DNA of 64,000 nucleotides from Chryseobacterium gleum (GTDB taxonomy: Bacteria; Bacteroidota; Bacteroidia; Flavobacteriales; Flavobacteriaceae), in assembly GCA_945881885.1 (NCBI GenBank), contig CAMCVI010000010.1, positions 18,556 through 82,555 on the forward strand, given 5' to 3'. The translations under genes were made by a program, and so were the position numbers. This document shows positions 15,999-24,585 of the stretch, one piece after another (position 1 is the stretch's first letter; each line of letters starts with the position of its first letter). The notes beneath the pieces are model-generated. The model saw only the letters and a list, made by a program, of their open reading frames with translations, ran no database searches and was not told the DNA's origin.

Positions 15999-16682
15999 AT
16001 GTACACGCCAATTAATCAGTGGGCCGAAGATGATCGACCACGTGAAAAACTACAACTTAAAGGTAAATCAACCTTATCTGACTCCGAATTATTAGCCATA
16101 TTAATAGGATCAGGCTCTAGAAATGAAAGCGCAGTACAATTGTGTCAGCGTATTTTAGCAGCATCAAACAACAATCTCAATCAACTTAGTAAGCTTTCAG
16201 TTCATCAATTAATTCAATTTAAAGGTATCGGCGAAGCTAAAGCCATAAGTATTGTTGCTTCTTTAGAATTAGGTAGAAGAAGAAGGTTAGAAGAAGCAAC
16301 GGAATTACCTAAAATCACATCAAGTAAAAGTATATTCGAAATTATGCAACCCATAATTGGCGAATTACCTCATGAAGAATTTTGGGTATTGTATTTAAAT
16401 AATTCCAATAAAGTAATTCATAAATCACAAATAAGCAAAGGCGGTATCACAGGAACAGTTGTAGATAATAGAATGGTTTTCAAAACCGCTTTTGAATACC
16501 ATGCCACCTCAATAATTTTAGCGCACAATCATCCTTCAGGCAAATTACAAGCCAGTGATTCCGATATGCAATTAACAAAAAAGTTAACACTAGCTGGCCA
16601 AAATTTAGATATTTTAGTTTTAGACCATGTTATAATTACTGAATTTGGTTATTTGAGTTTTAAAGATTCGGGTATTTTTTAG
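15999..16682 (+). CDS. radC: RadC family JAB1/MPN domain protein
   Basis: A 227-residue RadC-family protein. The N-terminal half has a UPF0758 leader (WAEDDRPREKLQLKGKSTLSDSELLAILIGSG) and a helix-hairpin-helix segment (IQFKGIGEAKAISIVASLELGRRR). The C-terminal half is a JAB/MPN metalloprotease-like domain with EEFWVLYLN and the zinc motif HNHPSG followed by SDSD. Although named for DNA repair, the true role is unsettled. It begins 80 nt after the mpl terminator and is followed after 4 nt by the left arm of the GxxExxY inverted-repeat unit. Confidence 0.95.
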   Translation: MYTPINQWAEDDRPREKLQLKGKSTLSDSELLAILIGSGSRNESAVQLCQRILAASNNNLNQLSKLSVHQLIQFKGIGEAKAISIVASLELGRRRRLEEATELPKITSSKSIFEIMQPIIGELPHEEFWVLYLNNSNKVIHKSQISKGGITGTVVDNRMVFKTAFEYHATSIILAHNHPSGKLQASDSDMQLTKKLTLAGQNLDILVLDHVIITEFGYLSFKDSGIF

Positions 16683-16686
16683 TATG

Positions 16687-16717
16687 GGTACACAGATTTT
16701 TATTGATTTAACAGATT
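16687..16717 (+). repeat. Left inverted-repeat arm flanking the GxxExxY gene
   Basis: A 31-nt arm starting GGTACACAGATTTTTAT, just after the radC stop. It matches the reverse complement of 17194-17224 at about 26 of 31 positions with one gap. Internally GATT recurs about every 9-10 nt. Confidence 0.75.
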
Positions 16718-16728
16718 AAAAAATAAGT

Positions 16729-17106
16729 ATGGATAATTTTAAACATAAATCTATTACTGAGAAAATACTTAGAGCGTATTATAATGTGTATAATTCACTA
16801 GGTTTTGGTTTTTTGGAAAAGGTATATGAGAAAGCTTTATTAATAGAATTGGAAGATTTAGGTTTGGAAGTTGAACCTCAAAAGCAAATCAATGTTTACT
16901 ATAAAAATAAATTAGTTGGGAACTATTTCGCTGATATTATTGTTGAAGAAAAAGTAATTTTAGAATTAAAAGCTACCGAGTTTTTATTAAGTTCACATTC
17001 AAGTCAATTGTATAATTATTTAAAATCTACTGAAATAGAAGTAGGTTTGATTCTTAATTTTGGAGAGAAACCTGAATTTAAAAGAATTGTATTCTCTAAC
17101 GATTAG
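16729..17106 (+). CDS. GxxExxY protein, PD-(D/E)XK-like
   Basis: A 125-residue member of the GxxExxY family, common in Bacteroidota and some other phyla. The naming motif is Gly27, Glu30, Tyr33 (GFLEKVY). Downstream, Asp69 in YFADII and Glu79-x-Lys81 in ILELKAT form the D...ExK pattern of the PD-(D/E)XK nuclease fold, followed by SSQLYNYLKS. This suggests a small nuclease or its relative; no function is established that I know of. The gene is alone, flanked by inverted 31-nt arms, and the whole 538-bp unit may be mobile, by inference. Confidence 0.9.
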   Translation: MDNFKHKSITEKILRAYYNVYNSLGFGFLEKVYEKALLIELEDLGLEVEPQKQINVYYKNKLVGNYFADIIVEEKVILELKATEFLLSSHSSQLYNYLKSTEIEVGLILNFGEKPEFKRIVFSND

Positions 17107-17193
17107 AAAACTAATTTGAATCAGTAGCGAAAGTAAATCTGCAAATAATTTTTTAAAATTGCATATCAAATTAACGTAATTCTATAATAAGAA

Positions 17194-17224
17194 GAATCAG
17201 CAAAATCATAAAAATCCGTGTACC
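17194..17224 (-). repeat. Right inverted-repeat arm flanking the GxxExxY gene
   Basis: Read on the minus strand it starts GGTACACGGATTTTTAT, the mate of the left arm. It splits into three exact 9-mers ending in GATT (ACACGGATT, TTTATGATT, TTGCTGATT). Confidence 0.75.
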
Positions 17225-17253
17225 TATTTAATAATTATGATAAATACTTAATG

Positions 17254-17261
17254 TACTTTTG
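17254..17261 (+). promoter_or_regulatory. -7 element before the 17286 gene
   Basis: TACTTTTG matches TAnnTTTG and lies 24 nt before the ATG at 17286. No clear -33 triplet is seen. Confidence 0.5.
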
Positions 17262-17285
17262 TAAAAATAAAACTTCAGAAAAAAA

Positions 17286-17756
17286 ATGAAAGAATTATAT
17301 CAATTTTCCAATTCCGATTTGGCATTGGTTTCGCAAATAAAAAACCATCAAAATATTTCTGCAATTTTTTATCATTTTTGGATTAATTTAGTAAATCCAG
17401 AAGAAAAATTTGTTTTTGTAGATACTATTGAAATTGTCTTTGATAAATCAACAACTTATTTCTTTAAAATTAATGATGAAGATTCAGGTTACACGATATC
17501 AATAACTTATGACTTTGAAGAAGAACAAAAAGCATTGGCGGCCAATTTTCGAGATGTACTTTCATTAAAAAGAGTGGATGTAAGTACTGCAACTATTTGG
17601 AAAGAGAAAATTAAAACACCGCTTTTATCAGTAAATACTGTTGTTGATTATGATATGAATAATGAGAATTTTATTCATTTTGATTTTATTGATGGCTCAT
17701 TAGCAATTTATTACAATGAAGAAAAAGGATTATTAGTAGAAGATTACGAACCATAA
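17286..17756 (+). CDS. Uncharacterised protein
   Basis: I do not recognise this 156-residue protein. It is acidic and soluble-looking, without signal peptide or membrane segment, and shows alternating strand-like stretches (KFVFVDTIEIVFDKS, TYFFKINDEDSGYTISITYDFEEEQ, FIHFDFIDGSLAIYYNEE). Codon use and base composition match its neighbours. It has its own -7 element and is followed by an A/T hairpin, so it is probably monocistronic. It may belong to a lineage-restricted family. Confidence 0.7.
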   Translation: MKELYQFSNSDLALVSQIKNHQNISAIFYHFWINLVNPEEKFVFVDTIEIVFDKSTTYFFKINDEDSGYTISITYDFEEEQKALAANFRDVLSLKRVDVSTATIWKEKIKTPLLSVNTVVDYDMNNENFIHFDFIDGSLAIYYNEEKGLLVEDYEP

Positions 17757-17760
17757 TAAT

Positions 17761-17785
17761 TTTTATTTAATTGAAATAAAATTTT
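17761..17785 (+). terminator. A/T-only hairpin after the 17286 gene
   Basis: TTTTATTT (17761-17768) pairs with AAATAAAA (17774-17781), 5-nt loop, followed by TTTTG. The lack of G-C pairs makes it weak. Confidence 0.4.
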
Positions 17786-17844
17786 GTTAATACGTTTTCA
17801 AACTTATTCCAATATTCTTATCTTGCCACATAATATTACACAAT

Positions 17845-18474
17845 ATGATAAGCACAAAAAATATTACATTTTCTTACGATAAAAATCAAAGTTTCATCAT
17901 GCCCGATTTATTCTGTCAGGCTGGCAGTACCATTTTGGTTACAGGAAATTCTGGAAAAGGAAAAACCACTTATTTGCACATTTTAGCAGGTTTGTTGCAA
18001 CCGCATTCTGGAGAAATTTTTATCGATAATACAGATTTCACAAATCTTAAAGGCAGTAAAGCAGACCAATTTAGAGGTAAAAATATTGGAGTAGTTTTTC
18101 AAAAATCGCACTTTATTGCATCACTTTCTGTTTTAGAAAATTTAGAAATGGCAAGTTGGTTGACCTCTGGAAAAAAACATAAAGCTAGAGCTAAAGAATT
18201 ATTACAAAAATTAGACATTGCAGAACAAGCTAACAAGCAACCAAGTCAGTTAAGTGTTGGACAACAACAACGTGTTTCTATTGCTCGTGCATTAATGAAC
18301 GAACCGAAAGTACTGTTAGCCGATGAGCCAACATCAAGTTTAGATGATAAAAATGCAGACAATGTAATTGATTTATTGGAATCATTATCTAAAGAATACA
18401 AAGCCGCTTTAATTATTGTTACGCATGATAGTCGTATTAAAGCCAAATTCACCAATCAAATTACAATGGTATGA
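17845..18474 (+). CDS. ABC transporter ATP-binding protein, LolD/MacB type
   Basis: A 209-residue ATPase. The Walker A loop is GNSGKGKTT (residues 34-42), the signature LSVGQQQRVSIARAL, and Walker B VLLADEPTSSLD, followed by the switch His in IIVTHDSR. It is the size of LolD/MacB-type subunits that pair with FtsX-like permeases. The permease gene overlaps by 4 nt (ATGA). With the downstream DUF3299-like protein this forms a three-gene unit. In other bacteria such units are linked with metal homeostasis; the substrate here is inferred, not shown. Confidence 0.92.
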   Translation: MISTKNITFSYDKNQSFIMPDLFCQAGSTILVTGNSGKGKTTYLHILAGLLQPHSGEIFIDNTDFTNLKGSKADQFRGKNIGVVFQKSHFIASLSVLENLEMASWLTSGKKHKARAKELLQKLDIAEQANKQPSQLSVGQQQRVSIARALMNEPKVLLADEPTSSLDDKNADNVIDLLESLSKEYKAALIIVTHDSRIKAKFTNQITMV

Positions 18475-19736
18475 TCGGAAAATTAGCATGGAAAAATATT
18501 TGGTTCAAACCTTTAAATACCATTTTGAGTATTTTGTTATTAACGGCTTCAGTAGCCATTATAACAATTTTAATTTTAGTTGAAAAACAATTCGAGGAAA
18601 AATACCAAAGCAATTTAGACGGTGTCGACTTGGTTTTAGGCGCGCAAGGAAGTCCTTTACAACTCGTGCTGTCGTCGGTTTATCAAGTCGATGATCCAAC
18701 AGGAAATATAAGTTATGATTCGGTAAAAGTTTGGATGCAACATCCGTACGTAAAAAAAGCCATTCCGTTAGCGTATGGCGACAATTACGTGGGATTCAAA
18801 ATCGTAGGAACAACACCAGATTATATAGAAAAATACCAAGCTAAAATAGCGGAAGGCAAAGTATTTGATCACAATTTTGAAGTCGTAATTGGAGCAGAAG
18901 TTGCCGAAAAACTGAATTTAAAATTAGGTGATACTTTCAAAGGAACCCACGGAAGTGCCGCTGAAGGTGAAGTTCATGACCACGGAGAATATATCATTGT
19001 AGGAATTGCTTCTAAAACTGGAAAAGTAATTGACAATTTAATTTTGTCAAATATTCCAACCGTTTGGCAAATGCACCAAGATGAAGGTCACGAAGAAAGT
19101 CACGAAGAAGTTGCCGAAAATCCTGCACATGGAGAAGAAGGTCACATTCATGACGAGCACGAATCTGATATGACTATCGATGAGCCAAATATGGAAATCA
19201 CTTCCGTTTTAATTGAATTTAAAAACAAAATGGGTGTTTTTATGTGGCCAAATATTATTGCACAAAACACCAAAATGCAAGCGGCTTTGCCAACCTATCA
19301 AATGAACAGATTGTTCGACATGTTTGGCGTTGGATTAAATGCATTGAAGTATTTGGCATTCGGAATTATGTTAATTTCTGGAATATCAATTTTTATTGCA
19401 TTATTCAATACCTTAAAAGAAAGAAAAGCGGAATTTGCCTTAATGCGCGTAAACGGAGCCAAAAAACACCAATTGCTTTTAGTGGTGTTACTCGAAAGTA
19501 TTTTACTTTGCATTGTAGGGTATTTTTTCGGAACGGTTTTGGGCAGAGTAGGAATAGTGCTGTTATCAAAAGCATCAGAATCAGATTTTAAATTAGGATT
19601 TGATCCTATGGAAATTATCTGGGAAAAAGAAGGACTTTTATTTGGGTTAACACTTTTAATAGGTTTATTAGCCGCTTTAATTCCGGCCATAAAAGCATAT
19701 ACAATTAATATATCAAAAACATTAGCAAATGCGTAA
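18471..19736 (+). CDS. FtsX-like ABC transporter permease with His/acid-rich loop
   Basis: A 421-residue permease of the MacB/FtsX class: one N-terminal membrane segment (about residues 15-35), a large periplasmic domain, and three C-terminal membrane segments starting near LNALKYLAFGIMLISG. The RKAEFALMRVNGAKKHQLL loop between them is typical. Within the periplasmic domain, around residues 201-236, is an unusual His/Glu/Asp-rich stretch with repeated H-E and G-H pairs (encoded about 19073-19180). It is a plausible metal-binding loop. The gene overlaps the ATPase by 4 nt and the next gene by 8 nt. Confidence 0.9.
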   Translation: MIGKLAWKNIWFKPLNTILSILLLTASVAIITILILVEKQFEEKYQSNLDGVDLVLGAQGSPLQLVLSSVYQVDDPTGNISYDSVKVWMQHPYVKKAIPLAYGDNYVGFKIVGTTPDYIEKYQAKIAEGKVFDHNFEVVIGAEVAEKLNLKLGDTFKGTHGSAAEGEVHDHGEYIIVGIASKTGKVIDNLILSNIPTVWQMHQDEGHEESHEEVAENPAHGEEGHIHDEHESDMTIDEPNMEITSVLIEFKNKMGVFMWPNIIAQNTKMQAALPTYQMNRLFDMFGVGLNALKYLAFGIMLISGISIFIALFNTLKERKAEFALMRVNGAKKHQLLLVVLLESILLCIVGYFFGTVLGRVGIVLLSKASESDFKLGFDPMEIIWEKEGLLFGLTLLIGLLAALIPAIKAYTINISKTLANA

Positions 19737-20217
19737 TTCAATAAAAATAATGACGGCCTTATTAATTGGCGTTTTCTTATTCAGTTTTCAAAATCAAAGT
19801 GAAAAAGTTACTTTTTCCAATTCAAAAAAAGCATTTGCTGCAACAGATACTTTGACCTGGAAATTGTTAGGTGAAATTAAATACATGAAGAAAAAGCATG
19901 TTTCTTACGGCGAAGTTGATTTTCCAATTATCAATACCAAATTGAAAAAATTAGCCAAAAAAACAATCGTAATGAGTGGGTTTATTGTGCCTATTGATAA
20001 CAAAAATTATGCTTTAAGCAAAAACGTTTTTGCTTCTTGTTTTTTCTGCGGAAAATCAGGTCCAGAAACCATTATGGGTATTAAATTTAAAGGCGCTACA
20101 CCAAAATTAAAAACAGATACTTATCTAACCATAAAAGGTACGTTTCGCCCGAATGAAGATGACGTAGAAGATTGGATTTATAATTGTGATAATGCCGAAA
20201 TTGTAAAAGGAAAATAA
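19729..20217 (+). CDS. DUF3299-like exported protein with CxxC motif
   Basis: A 162-residue protein with an N-terminal hydrophobic export segment (about residues 7-20). The pattern VMSGFIVPIDNKNYALSKNVFASCFFCGKSGPETIMGI resembles DUF3299: a GFIVPL-like strand followed by a Cys-x-x-Cys site. A later TYLTIKGTFRPNEDD segment is OB-fold-like. It overlaps the permease gene by 8 nt. In several bacteria DUF3299 proteins are encoded with an ABC ATPase and permease in metal-responsive operons, from memory. The family assignment is likely but should be checked by profile search. Confidence 0.7.
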   Translation: MRNSIKIMTALLIGVFLFSFQNQSEKVTFSNSKKAFAATDTLTWKLLGEIKYMKKKHVSYGEVDFPIINTKLKKLAKKTIVMSGFIVPIDNKNYALSKNVFASCFFCGKSGPETIMGIKFKGATPKLKTDTYLTIKGTFRPNEDDVEDWIYNCDNAEIVKGK

Positions 20218-20219
20218 AT

Positions 20220-20906
20220 TTGGAAGATATAAAACACCTTTTTTTCGATTTAGATCATACGCTTTGGGATTTTGAAAAAAATTCAGGTTTAGCGTTTGAA
20301 AAAATATTTCAAGAACTAAATTTTGATATTGATTCTGAAGTATTCATGGAAATTTATAATCCTATAAATGTTGCGTATTGGAAATTATATGAGAGAAACG
20401 AAATTGATCAAGAAACACTTCGTATAAATCGGGTTAAAGACTCTTTTGAAGCTTTAAATTATGTTATTACATCTGATGAAATTGATGCTGTTTCGAATTT
20501 ATTTATTGACTATCTAACTTCAAATAATCATTTAATTGAAGGCACAATTGAAACTTTGGAATATTTAAAAGAAAAATATGTTTTACATATTATTACCAAC
20601 GGATTTTCATTTGTACAAGATGTAAAATTACAAAAAAGCAACTTGGATAAATATTTTGTTACCATTACCAATTCTGAAGCTGCGGGACATAAAAAACCTC
20701 ATGAAAATATTTTTAAACATGCGTTATCTGTCGCAAATGCAGAAAAAAACCAAAGTATAATGATTGGTGATAGTTTAGAAGCAGATGTTTTAGGTGCATT
20801 AAATTTCGGAATAAAAGCCGTTTATTTTAATCCAAAAGCGGAAATGATTTCGCAAAATCAAATAATTCAAATACAAAGTTTAACCCAATTAAAAAATTTA
20901 TTATGA
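20220..20906 (+). CDS. YjjG-like HAD noncanonical pyrimidine nucleotidase
   Basis: A 228-residue HAD-superfamily hydrolase starting at TTG, 2 nt after the preceding stop. Motif I is FDLDHTLWDF with Asp10 as nucleophile and Asp12 as acid/base. Motif II is HIITNGF, the motif III Lys is in GHKKPHENIF, and motif IV is MIGDSLEADVLGAL. The HTLWDFEKNS stretch is characteristic of YjjG, which dephosphorylates noncanonical pyrimidine nucleoside monophosphates and protects against their incorporation. The next gene overlaps by 4 nt. Confidence 0.88.
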   Translation: MEDIKHLFFDLDHTLWDFEKNSGLAFEKIFQELNFDIDSEVFMEIYNPINVAYWKLYERNEIDQETLRINRVKDSFEALNYVITSDEIDAVSNLFIDYLTSNNHLIEGTIETLEYLKEKYVLHIITNGFSFVQDVKLQKSNLDKYFVTITNSEAAGHKKPHENIFKHALSVANAEKNQSIMIGDSLEADVLGALNFGIKAVYFNPKAEMISQNQIIQIQSLTQLKNLL

Positions 20907-21607
20907 TGAAAAATTTCTCCATTTTAGCATTGGTTTTCTTATCAATAAACTCATTTGCACAGCAAAACAAGGCAATTATTATTTCTAATAAATACGAATT
21001 TCAAAAAGAAAAAAATACGTACAACATTAACAATATGCTAAAAGCCATTTTAGTTTCAAATAATTATCAAGTGTTTTTTGAAGATGAAGTTTTGCCTGCA
21101 GAAATTGCTCAAAACAGATGTAATGCTTTAACAGGCGTTTTATTGGATATAAGTAATTTGTTTGTAACGAAATTGAAATTTCAAATTTTAGATTGTAATA
21201 ATAATTTACTATTTGAAACCGATGAAGTAAGAACAAAAGAAAAAGACATTCAAAACGCTTATATTGAAACAATTAAGTTGTTGAGTCCTGAATTAAAAAA
21301 ATACAGCGGCACAGTTATTCAAGAAAAAGAAGTTGTTGCAACACCAGAATTAGATGAAACACTCAAAGTTTCAGAATTTAAAACGTTTTTAAATTGCAAA
21401 ATGGAGGAAATATTTGATGGATTTCATGTAACTGAAGTAAGGGACAGTAATAATTTTGTCCTTTTAAGTATGCAAAAAACTAAAAATCGAAATGTTTTTA
21501 TTGCAAGCAGAGATAATGAAATAGGTGTATTTACTAAAACCGGAAACAAAGGTGTTTTTGAATATTATATTGGTGATAAATATATGGTTGAGGAGTATTT
21601 GTTTTAG
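20903..21607 (+). CDS. Uncharacterised exported protein
   Basis: A 234-residue protein I do not assign to a named family. It has a signal peptide (MKNFSILALVFLSINSFAQ), so it should be periplasmic or outer-membrane associated. The mature part alternates short strands and helices, with a C-terminal half (KVSEFKTFLNCKMEEIFDGFHVTEV) ending in IGDKYMVEEYLF. Two adjacent ATGs (20903, 20906) are possible starts; the first overlaps the YjjG-like gene by 4 nt. It is convergent with rarA and separated from it by 42 nt containing a heptamer array. Confidence 0.72.
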   Translation: MMKNFSILALVFLSINSFAQQNKAIIISNKYEFQKEKNTYNINNMLKAILVSNNYQVFFEDEVLPAEIAQNRCNALTGVLLDISNLFVTKLKFQILDCNNNLLFETDEVRTKEKDIQNAYIETIKLLSPELKKYSGTVIQEKEVVATPELDETLKVSEFKTFLNCKMEEIFDGFHVTEVRDSNNFVLLSMQKTKNRNVFIASRDNEIGVFTKTGNKGVFEYYIGDKYMVEEYLF

Positions 21608-21631
21608 TTAAAAGATTAATTTCCCTTATAA

Positions 21632-21652
21632 CCAACACCCAACACCCAATCA
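21632..21652. repeat. Short heptamer array between convergent genes
   Basis: CCAACAC, CCAACAC, CCAATCA: three consecutive 7-mers in the 42-nt gap between the 20903 gene and rarA. No terminator hairpin is visible in this gap. Confidence 0.5.
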
Positions 21653-22927
21653 ATATCCATATTTATTCTTCCATCGGTTTTTTAAAAACTGACGAATTTC
21701 TTTTTCCCTTGCGTTTTCGCCTGGTTCAAAGAAAGTAGTTTCTGAAATTTCGTTTGGTAAAAATTCTTGTTCGGCAAAATTATTAGCAAAATCGTGCGAA
21801 TATTTATATGCCTCGCCGTAACCTAATTCTTTCATTAATTTGGTTGGCGCATTTCTTAAATGTATAGGAATTGCTAAATCTCCTGTTTGTTTTACTACTT
21901 GTTGCGCTTTTCCAATAGCCATATAACTGGCGTTGCTTTTTGCAGAAGTAGCCAAGTAAATGGCACATTGACTTAAAATAATTCTGCTTTCTGGATAGCC
22001 AATTGTACTCACGGCCTGAAAGGTATTATTTGCCATAATAAAAGCTGTTGGATTGGCGTTTCCAATGTCTTCACTTGATAAAATCAACATTCTACGGGCT
22101 ATAAATTTTACATCTTCGCCACCTTCAATCATTCTGGCTAACCAATAAACCGCACCATTCGGGTCGCTTCCACGAATTGATTTTATAAATGCTGAAACTA
22201 TATCGTAATGTTGTTCGCCTGTTTTATCGTACAACACAGTATTTTTTTGTACCAATTGCATTACTTTTTCATTTGTAATTTCAATGGTCTTGCCCTCAGT
22301 TGCGTTAATTACCAATTCAAAAACGTTTAATAATTTTCTACCATCACCACCTGATAATCTCAATAAAGCTTCGGTTTCAATTAAACTAATTTTTTTGGTC
22401 TTTAAATAGTCGTCTGTTGCAATGGCTCGGTGTAAAATAGTCTCTAAATCTTCTTTTGTAAACGCATTTAATATATAAACCTGACATCGTGACAAAAGTG
22501 CAGGGATGACTTCAAAACTCGGATTTTCAGTAGTGGCGCCAATTAAAGTAATCCAACCTTTTTCTACAGCGGCTAAAAGCGAATCTTGTTGCGATTTACT
22601 AAAACGATGAATCTCATCAATAAATAAAATTGGATTTTTGGCTGTGAATAAACCACCGCTTTGTTTGGCTTTTTCAATAACATCCCTAATGTCCTTTACG
22701 CCTGAATTAATAGCACTCAACTCGTAAAACGGACGTTGGCTTTCCTGAGCCATAATTTGTGCCAAGGTTGTTTTTCCCGTTCCAGGAGGTCCCCATAAAA
22801 TTAAACTCGGAATAAATCCTTTTGCAATTTGTTGGGTCAACGAGCCGTTTTCGCCTATTAAATGAGATTGGCTAATGTATTCTGATAAAGTTTTCGGACG
22901 AATTCGTTCTGCTAAAGGTGTTGTCAT
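21650..22927 (-). CDS. rarA: Replication-associated recombination protein A (MgsA/WRNIP1 family)
   Basis: A 425-residue AAA+ ATPase that acts at stalled replication forks. It begins with the family N-terminus [20 protein letters not shown], followed by Walker [14 protein letters not shown], Walker [21 protein letters not shown], sensor 1 [13 protein letters not shown] and the C-terminal tetramerisation part with [21 protein letters not shown]. The promoter's -7 element lies 4 nt before the ATG, suggesting a leaderless transcript. It is monocistronic and convergent with the gene to its left. Confidence 0.97.
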   Translation of the reverse strand: MTTPLAERIRPKTLSEYISQSHLIGENGSLTQQIAKGFIPSLILWGPPGTGKTTLAQIMAQESQRPFYELSAINSGVKDIRDVIEKAKQSGGLFTAKNPILFIDEIHRFSKSQQDSLLAAVEKGWITLIGATTENPSFEVIPALLSRCQVYILNAFTKEDLETILHRAIATDDYLKTKKISLIETEALLRLSGGDGRKLLNVFELVINATEGKTIEITNEKVMQLVQKNTVLYDKTGEQHYDIVSAFIKSIRGSDPNGAVYWLARMIEGGEDVKFIARRMLILSSEDIGNANPTAFIMANNTFQAVSTIGYPESRIILSQCAIYLATSAKSNASYMAIGKAQQVVKQTGDLAIPIHLRNAPTKLMKELGYGEAYKYSHDFANNFAEQEFLPNEISETTFFEPGENAREKEIRQFLKNRWKNKYGY

Positions 22928-22931
22928 AAAG

Positions 22932-22962
22932 CAAATTTAAACAATGCAGACTTCCCAAACAA
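22932..22962 (-). promoter_or_regulatory. rarA promoter, 4 nt from the start codon
   Basis: On the minus strand TTG (22962-22960), 20 nt, TAAATTTG (22939-22932). Only CTTT lies between the -7 element and the ATG at 22927. Confidence 0.7.
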
Positions 22963-23037
22963 TTTTTTTTAATTTTAATATGATATGCCAAAATTTCATA
23001 TCTTGTACTTTGGCTTCATTTTTGAAATTTCTTAAAC

Positions 23038-23817
23038 ATGCTTAAATCATCAATAGATAAAAATTTTTATTTTTCACTTTCCGTGATACTATTTCCGTTA
23101 CTCTTTGTAATGTTTTTATGGATGACGTATTATTTGAATCTGCATTATTTTCCAGAAATGTTTCAATACGGAATTCTGCCTAAAACGGTTAAAGGTTTGC
23201 GTGGCATTCCATTACAGATTTTTATTCACGGAAATTTCAAACATTTGCTAAATAATTCTATTCCGATTTTCTTTTTGGTAATGGCTTTGAAGTATTTTTA
23301 CCGCCAACAGTTTTTTAAAGTGCTGTTTTTAGGTATTTTATTTACTGGGTTAGGAACCTGGCTTTTGGGTAGAAATTCCTATCACATTGGCGCTAGCGGA
23401 TTGGTGTATTGTTTGGTGAGTTTTATCTTTTTTAAAGGCATTTTAACCAAATATTACCGATTAGTCGCTTTGTCTTTAACCATCGTTTTGTTATATGGCG
23501 GAATTATTTGGTATATGTTTCCCAATGCAGAAACGTTAAAGGGAAATGTTTCCTGGGAAGGACATTTTGCAGGTTTTGTAACGGGTTTGATTATGGCAAT
23601 TTTCATGAAAACACTTCAGTTTGACAAACCTATTTTTTACGATTGGGAACATCCAGATTTCGACCCAACAGATAAACCTTTCTTTAAACAATTTGATGAA
23701 AACGGCAATTTTATCAATCCTCCAAAACCTGAAATTGTTGAGGAAACCGAAGTAGATTCGTATTTTAAATCTTCAGTAAAAGTGATTTATGATTTTTTGA
23801 AAATGAAAAATAATTAA
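23038..23817 (+). CDS. Rhomboid family intramembrane serine protease
   Basis: A 259-residue membrane protein with about six membrane segments. The catalytic pair is visible: Ser120 in HIGASGLVYC and His176 in WEGHFAGF. The oxyanion-side motif HGNFKHLLNNS (from His64) lies in an earlier segment. Rhomboids cleave transmembrane helices of other proteins; the substrate is unknown. A hydrophilic C-terminal tail of about 60 residues starts after FMKTLQFD. It overlaps rlmB by 4 nt at their convergent ends. Confidence 0.93.
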   Translation: MLKSSIDKNFYFSLSVILFPLLFVMFLWMTYYLNLHYFPEMFQYGILPKTVKGLRGIPLQIFIHGNFKHLLNNSIPIFFLVMALKYFYRQQFFKVLFLGILFTGLGTWLLGRNSYHIGASGLVYCLVSFIFFKGILTKYYRLVALSLTIVLLYGGIIWYMFPNAETLKGNVSWEGHFAGFVTGLIMAIFMKTLQFDKPIFYDWEHPDFDPTDKPFFKQFDENGNFINPPKPEIVEETEVDSYFKSSVKVIYDFLKMKNN

Positions 23818-24551
23818 GTAAGACGCTGTCTCACTACTTCATATAAAAAAGCACCACATGCAACGGAAACATTCAAAGATTCAATAGTTCCGTACATAGG
23901 TAATTTTGCTTTTTCATCAACCACTTTTAACACGGATGGGTTTACACCACGTTCTTCGTTACCCATAATAATCGCTACTGGAACTTTAAAATCGATATCA
24001 TAAATGGTTTTTTCGGTTTTTTCAGTTGCTGCTACGGTTTTGATGTCGCAACTTTGTAAATGAAAAACGGCATCTTTAATATGATCTACTTTACAAATTG
24101 GAATATTAAAAACGGCACCAGCACTGGTTTTTACAGTGTCGCCATTTACTGGAGCGGAACCTTGTTTTTGAACAATAATGCCATTAACGCCAACACATTC
24201 TGCCGTTCTAATAATCGCACCAAAGTTTCTTGCATCTGATAATTGATCTAAAACTAAGAATAAAGGCGTTTTACCACTTTCTAAAGTTTGTTCAATTAAA
24301 GTATCTAAATCATGAAAAGCAATTGGCGAAATTGTTGCCACCGCACCTTGGTGATTTAAAGAAGTAAAACGATTCAGTTTTTCTACAGGCACATAGCTAA
24401 AATTGACATTATTTGCTTTTATAGCTTTCATCAAATCTTTCATTAAGTCGCCCTGAGCTTCTTTCTGAATAAATACTTTGTCTATAACTGCGCCAGAATG
24501 TATGGCTTCAATAATGGCTCTTATTCCAAAAATCTGATTGTCGTTTTTCAT
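23814..24551 (-). CDS. rlmB: 23S rRNA (guanosine-2'-O-)-methyltransferase RlmB/TrmH family
   Basis: A 245-residue SPOUT methyltransferase. The N-terminal substrate-binding domain starts IFGIRAIIEAI. SPOUT motif 1 is LDQLSDARNFGAIIRTAECVG, motif 2 is IIMGNEERGV and motif 3 is LPMYGTIESLNVSVACGAFLYE, which forms the AdoMet knot. RlmB methylates G2251 in 23S rRNA; other TrmH-family targets cannot be excluded. A -7 element sits 4 nt before its ATG. It is convergent with the rhomboid gene, overlapping by 4 nt. Confidence 0.9.
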   Translation of the reverse strand: MKNDNQIFGIRAIIEAIHSGAVIDKVFIQKEAQGDLMKDLMKAIKANNVNFSYVPVEKLNRFTSLNHQGAVATISPIAFHDLDTLIEQTLESGKTPLFLVLDQLSDARNFGAIIRTAECVGVNGIIVQKQGSAPVNGDTVKTSAGAVFNIPICKVDHIKDAVFHLQSCDIKTVAATEKTEKTIYDIDFKVPVAIIMGNEERGVNPSVLKVVDEKAKLPMYGTIESLNVSVACGAFLYEVVRQRLT

Positions 24552-24555
24552 GGTG

Positions 24556-24563
24556 CAAATATA
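24556..24563 (-). promoter_or_regulatory. -7 element 4 nt before rlmB
   Basis: Minus strand TATATTTG, then CACC, then the ATG. No -33 triplet is at the usual distance (the nearest TTG is only 13 nt away). Confidence 0.5.
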
Positions 24564-24585
24564 GGCAAGTTTATTCCAATTTATT

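Noticed and set aside
16683..16728. Rho-independent terminator for radC in the inverted-repeat arm
   Set aside because: The arm has no local hairpin with a T run; its partner is about 480 nt away beyond the GxxExxY gene.
19298..19741. 147-codon minus-strand ORF inside the FtsX-like permease gene
   Set aside because: Shadow of the permease reading frame without any recognisable domain.
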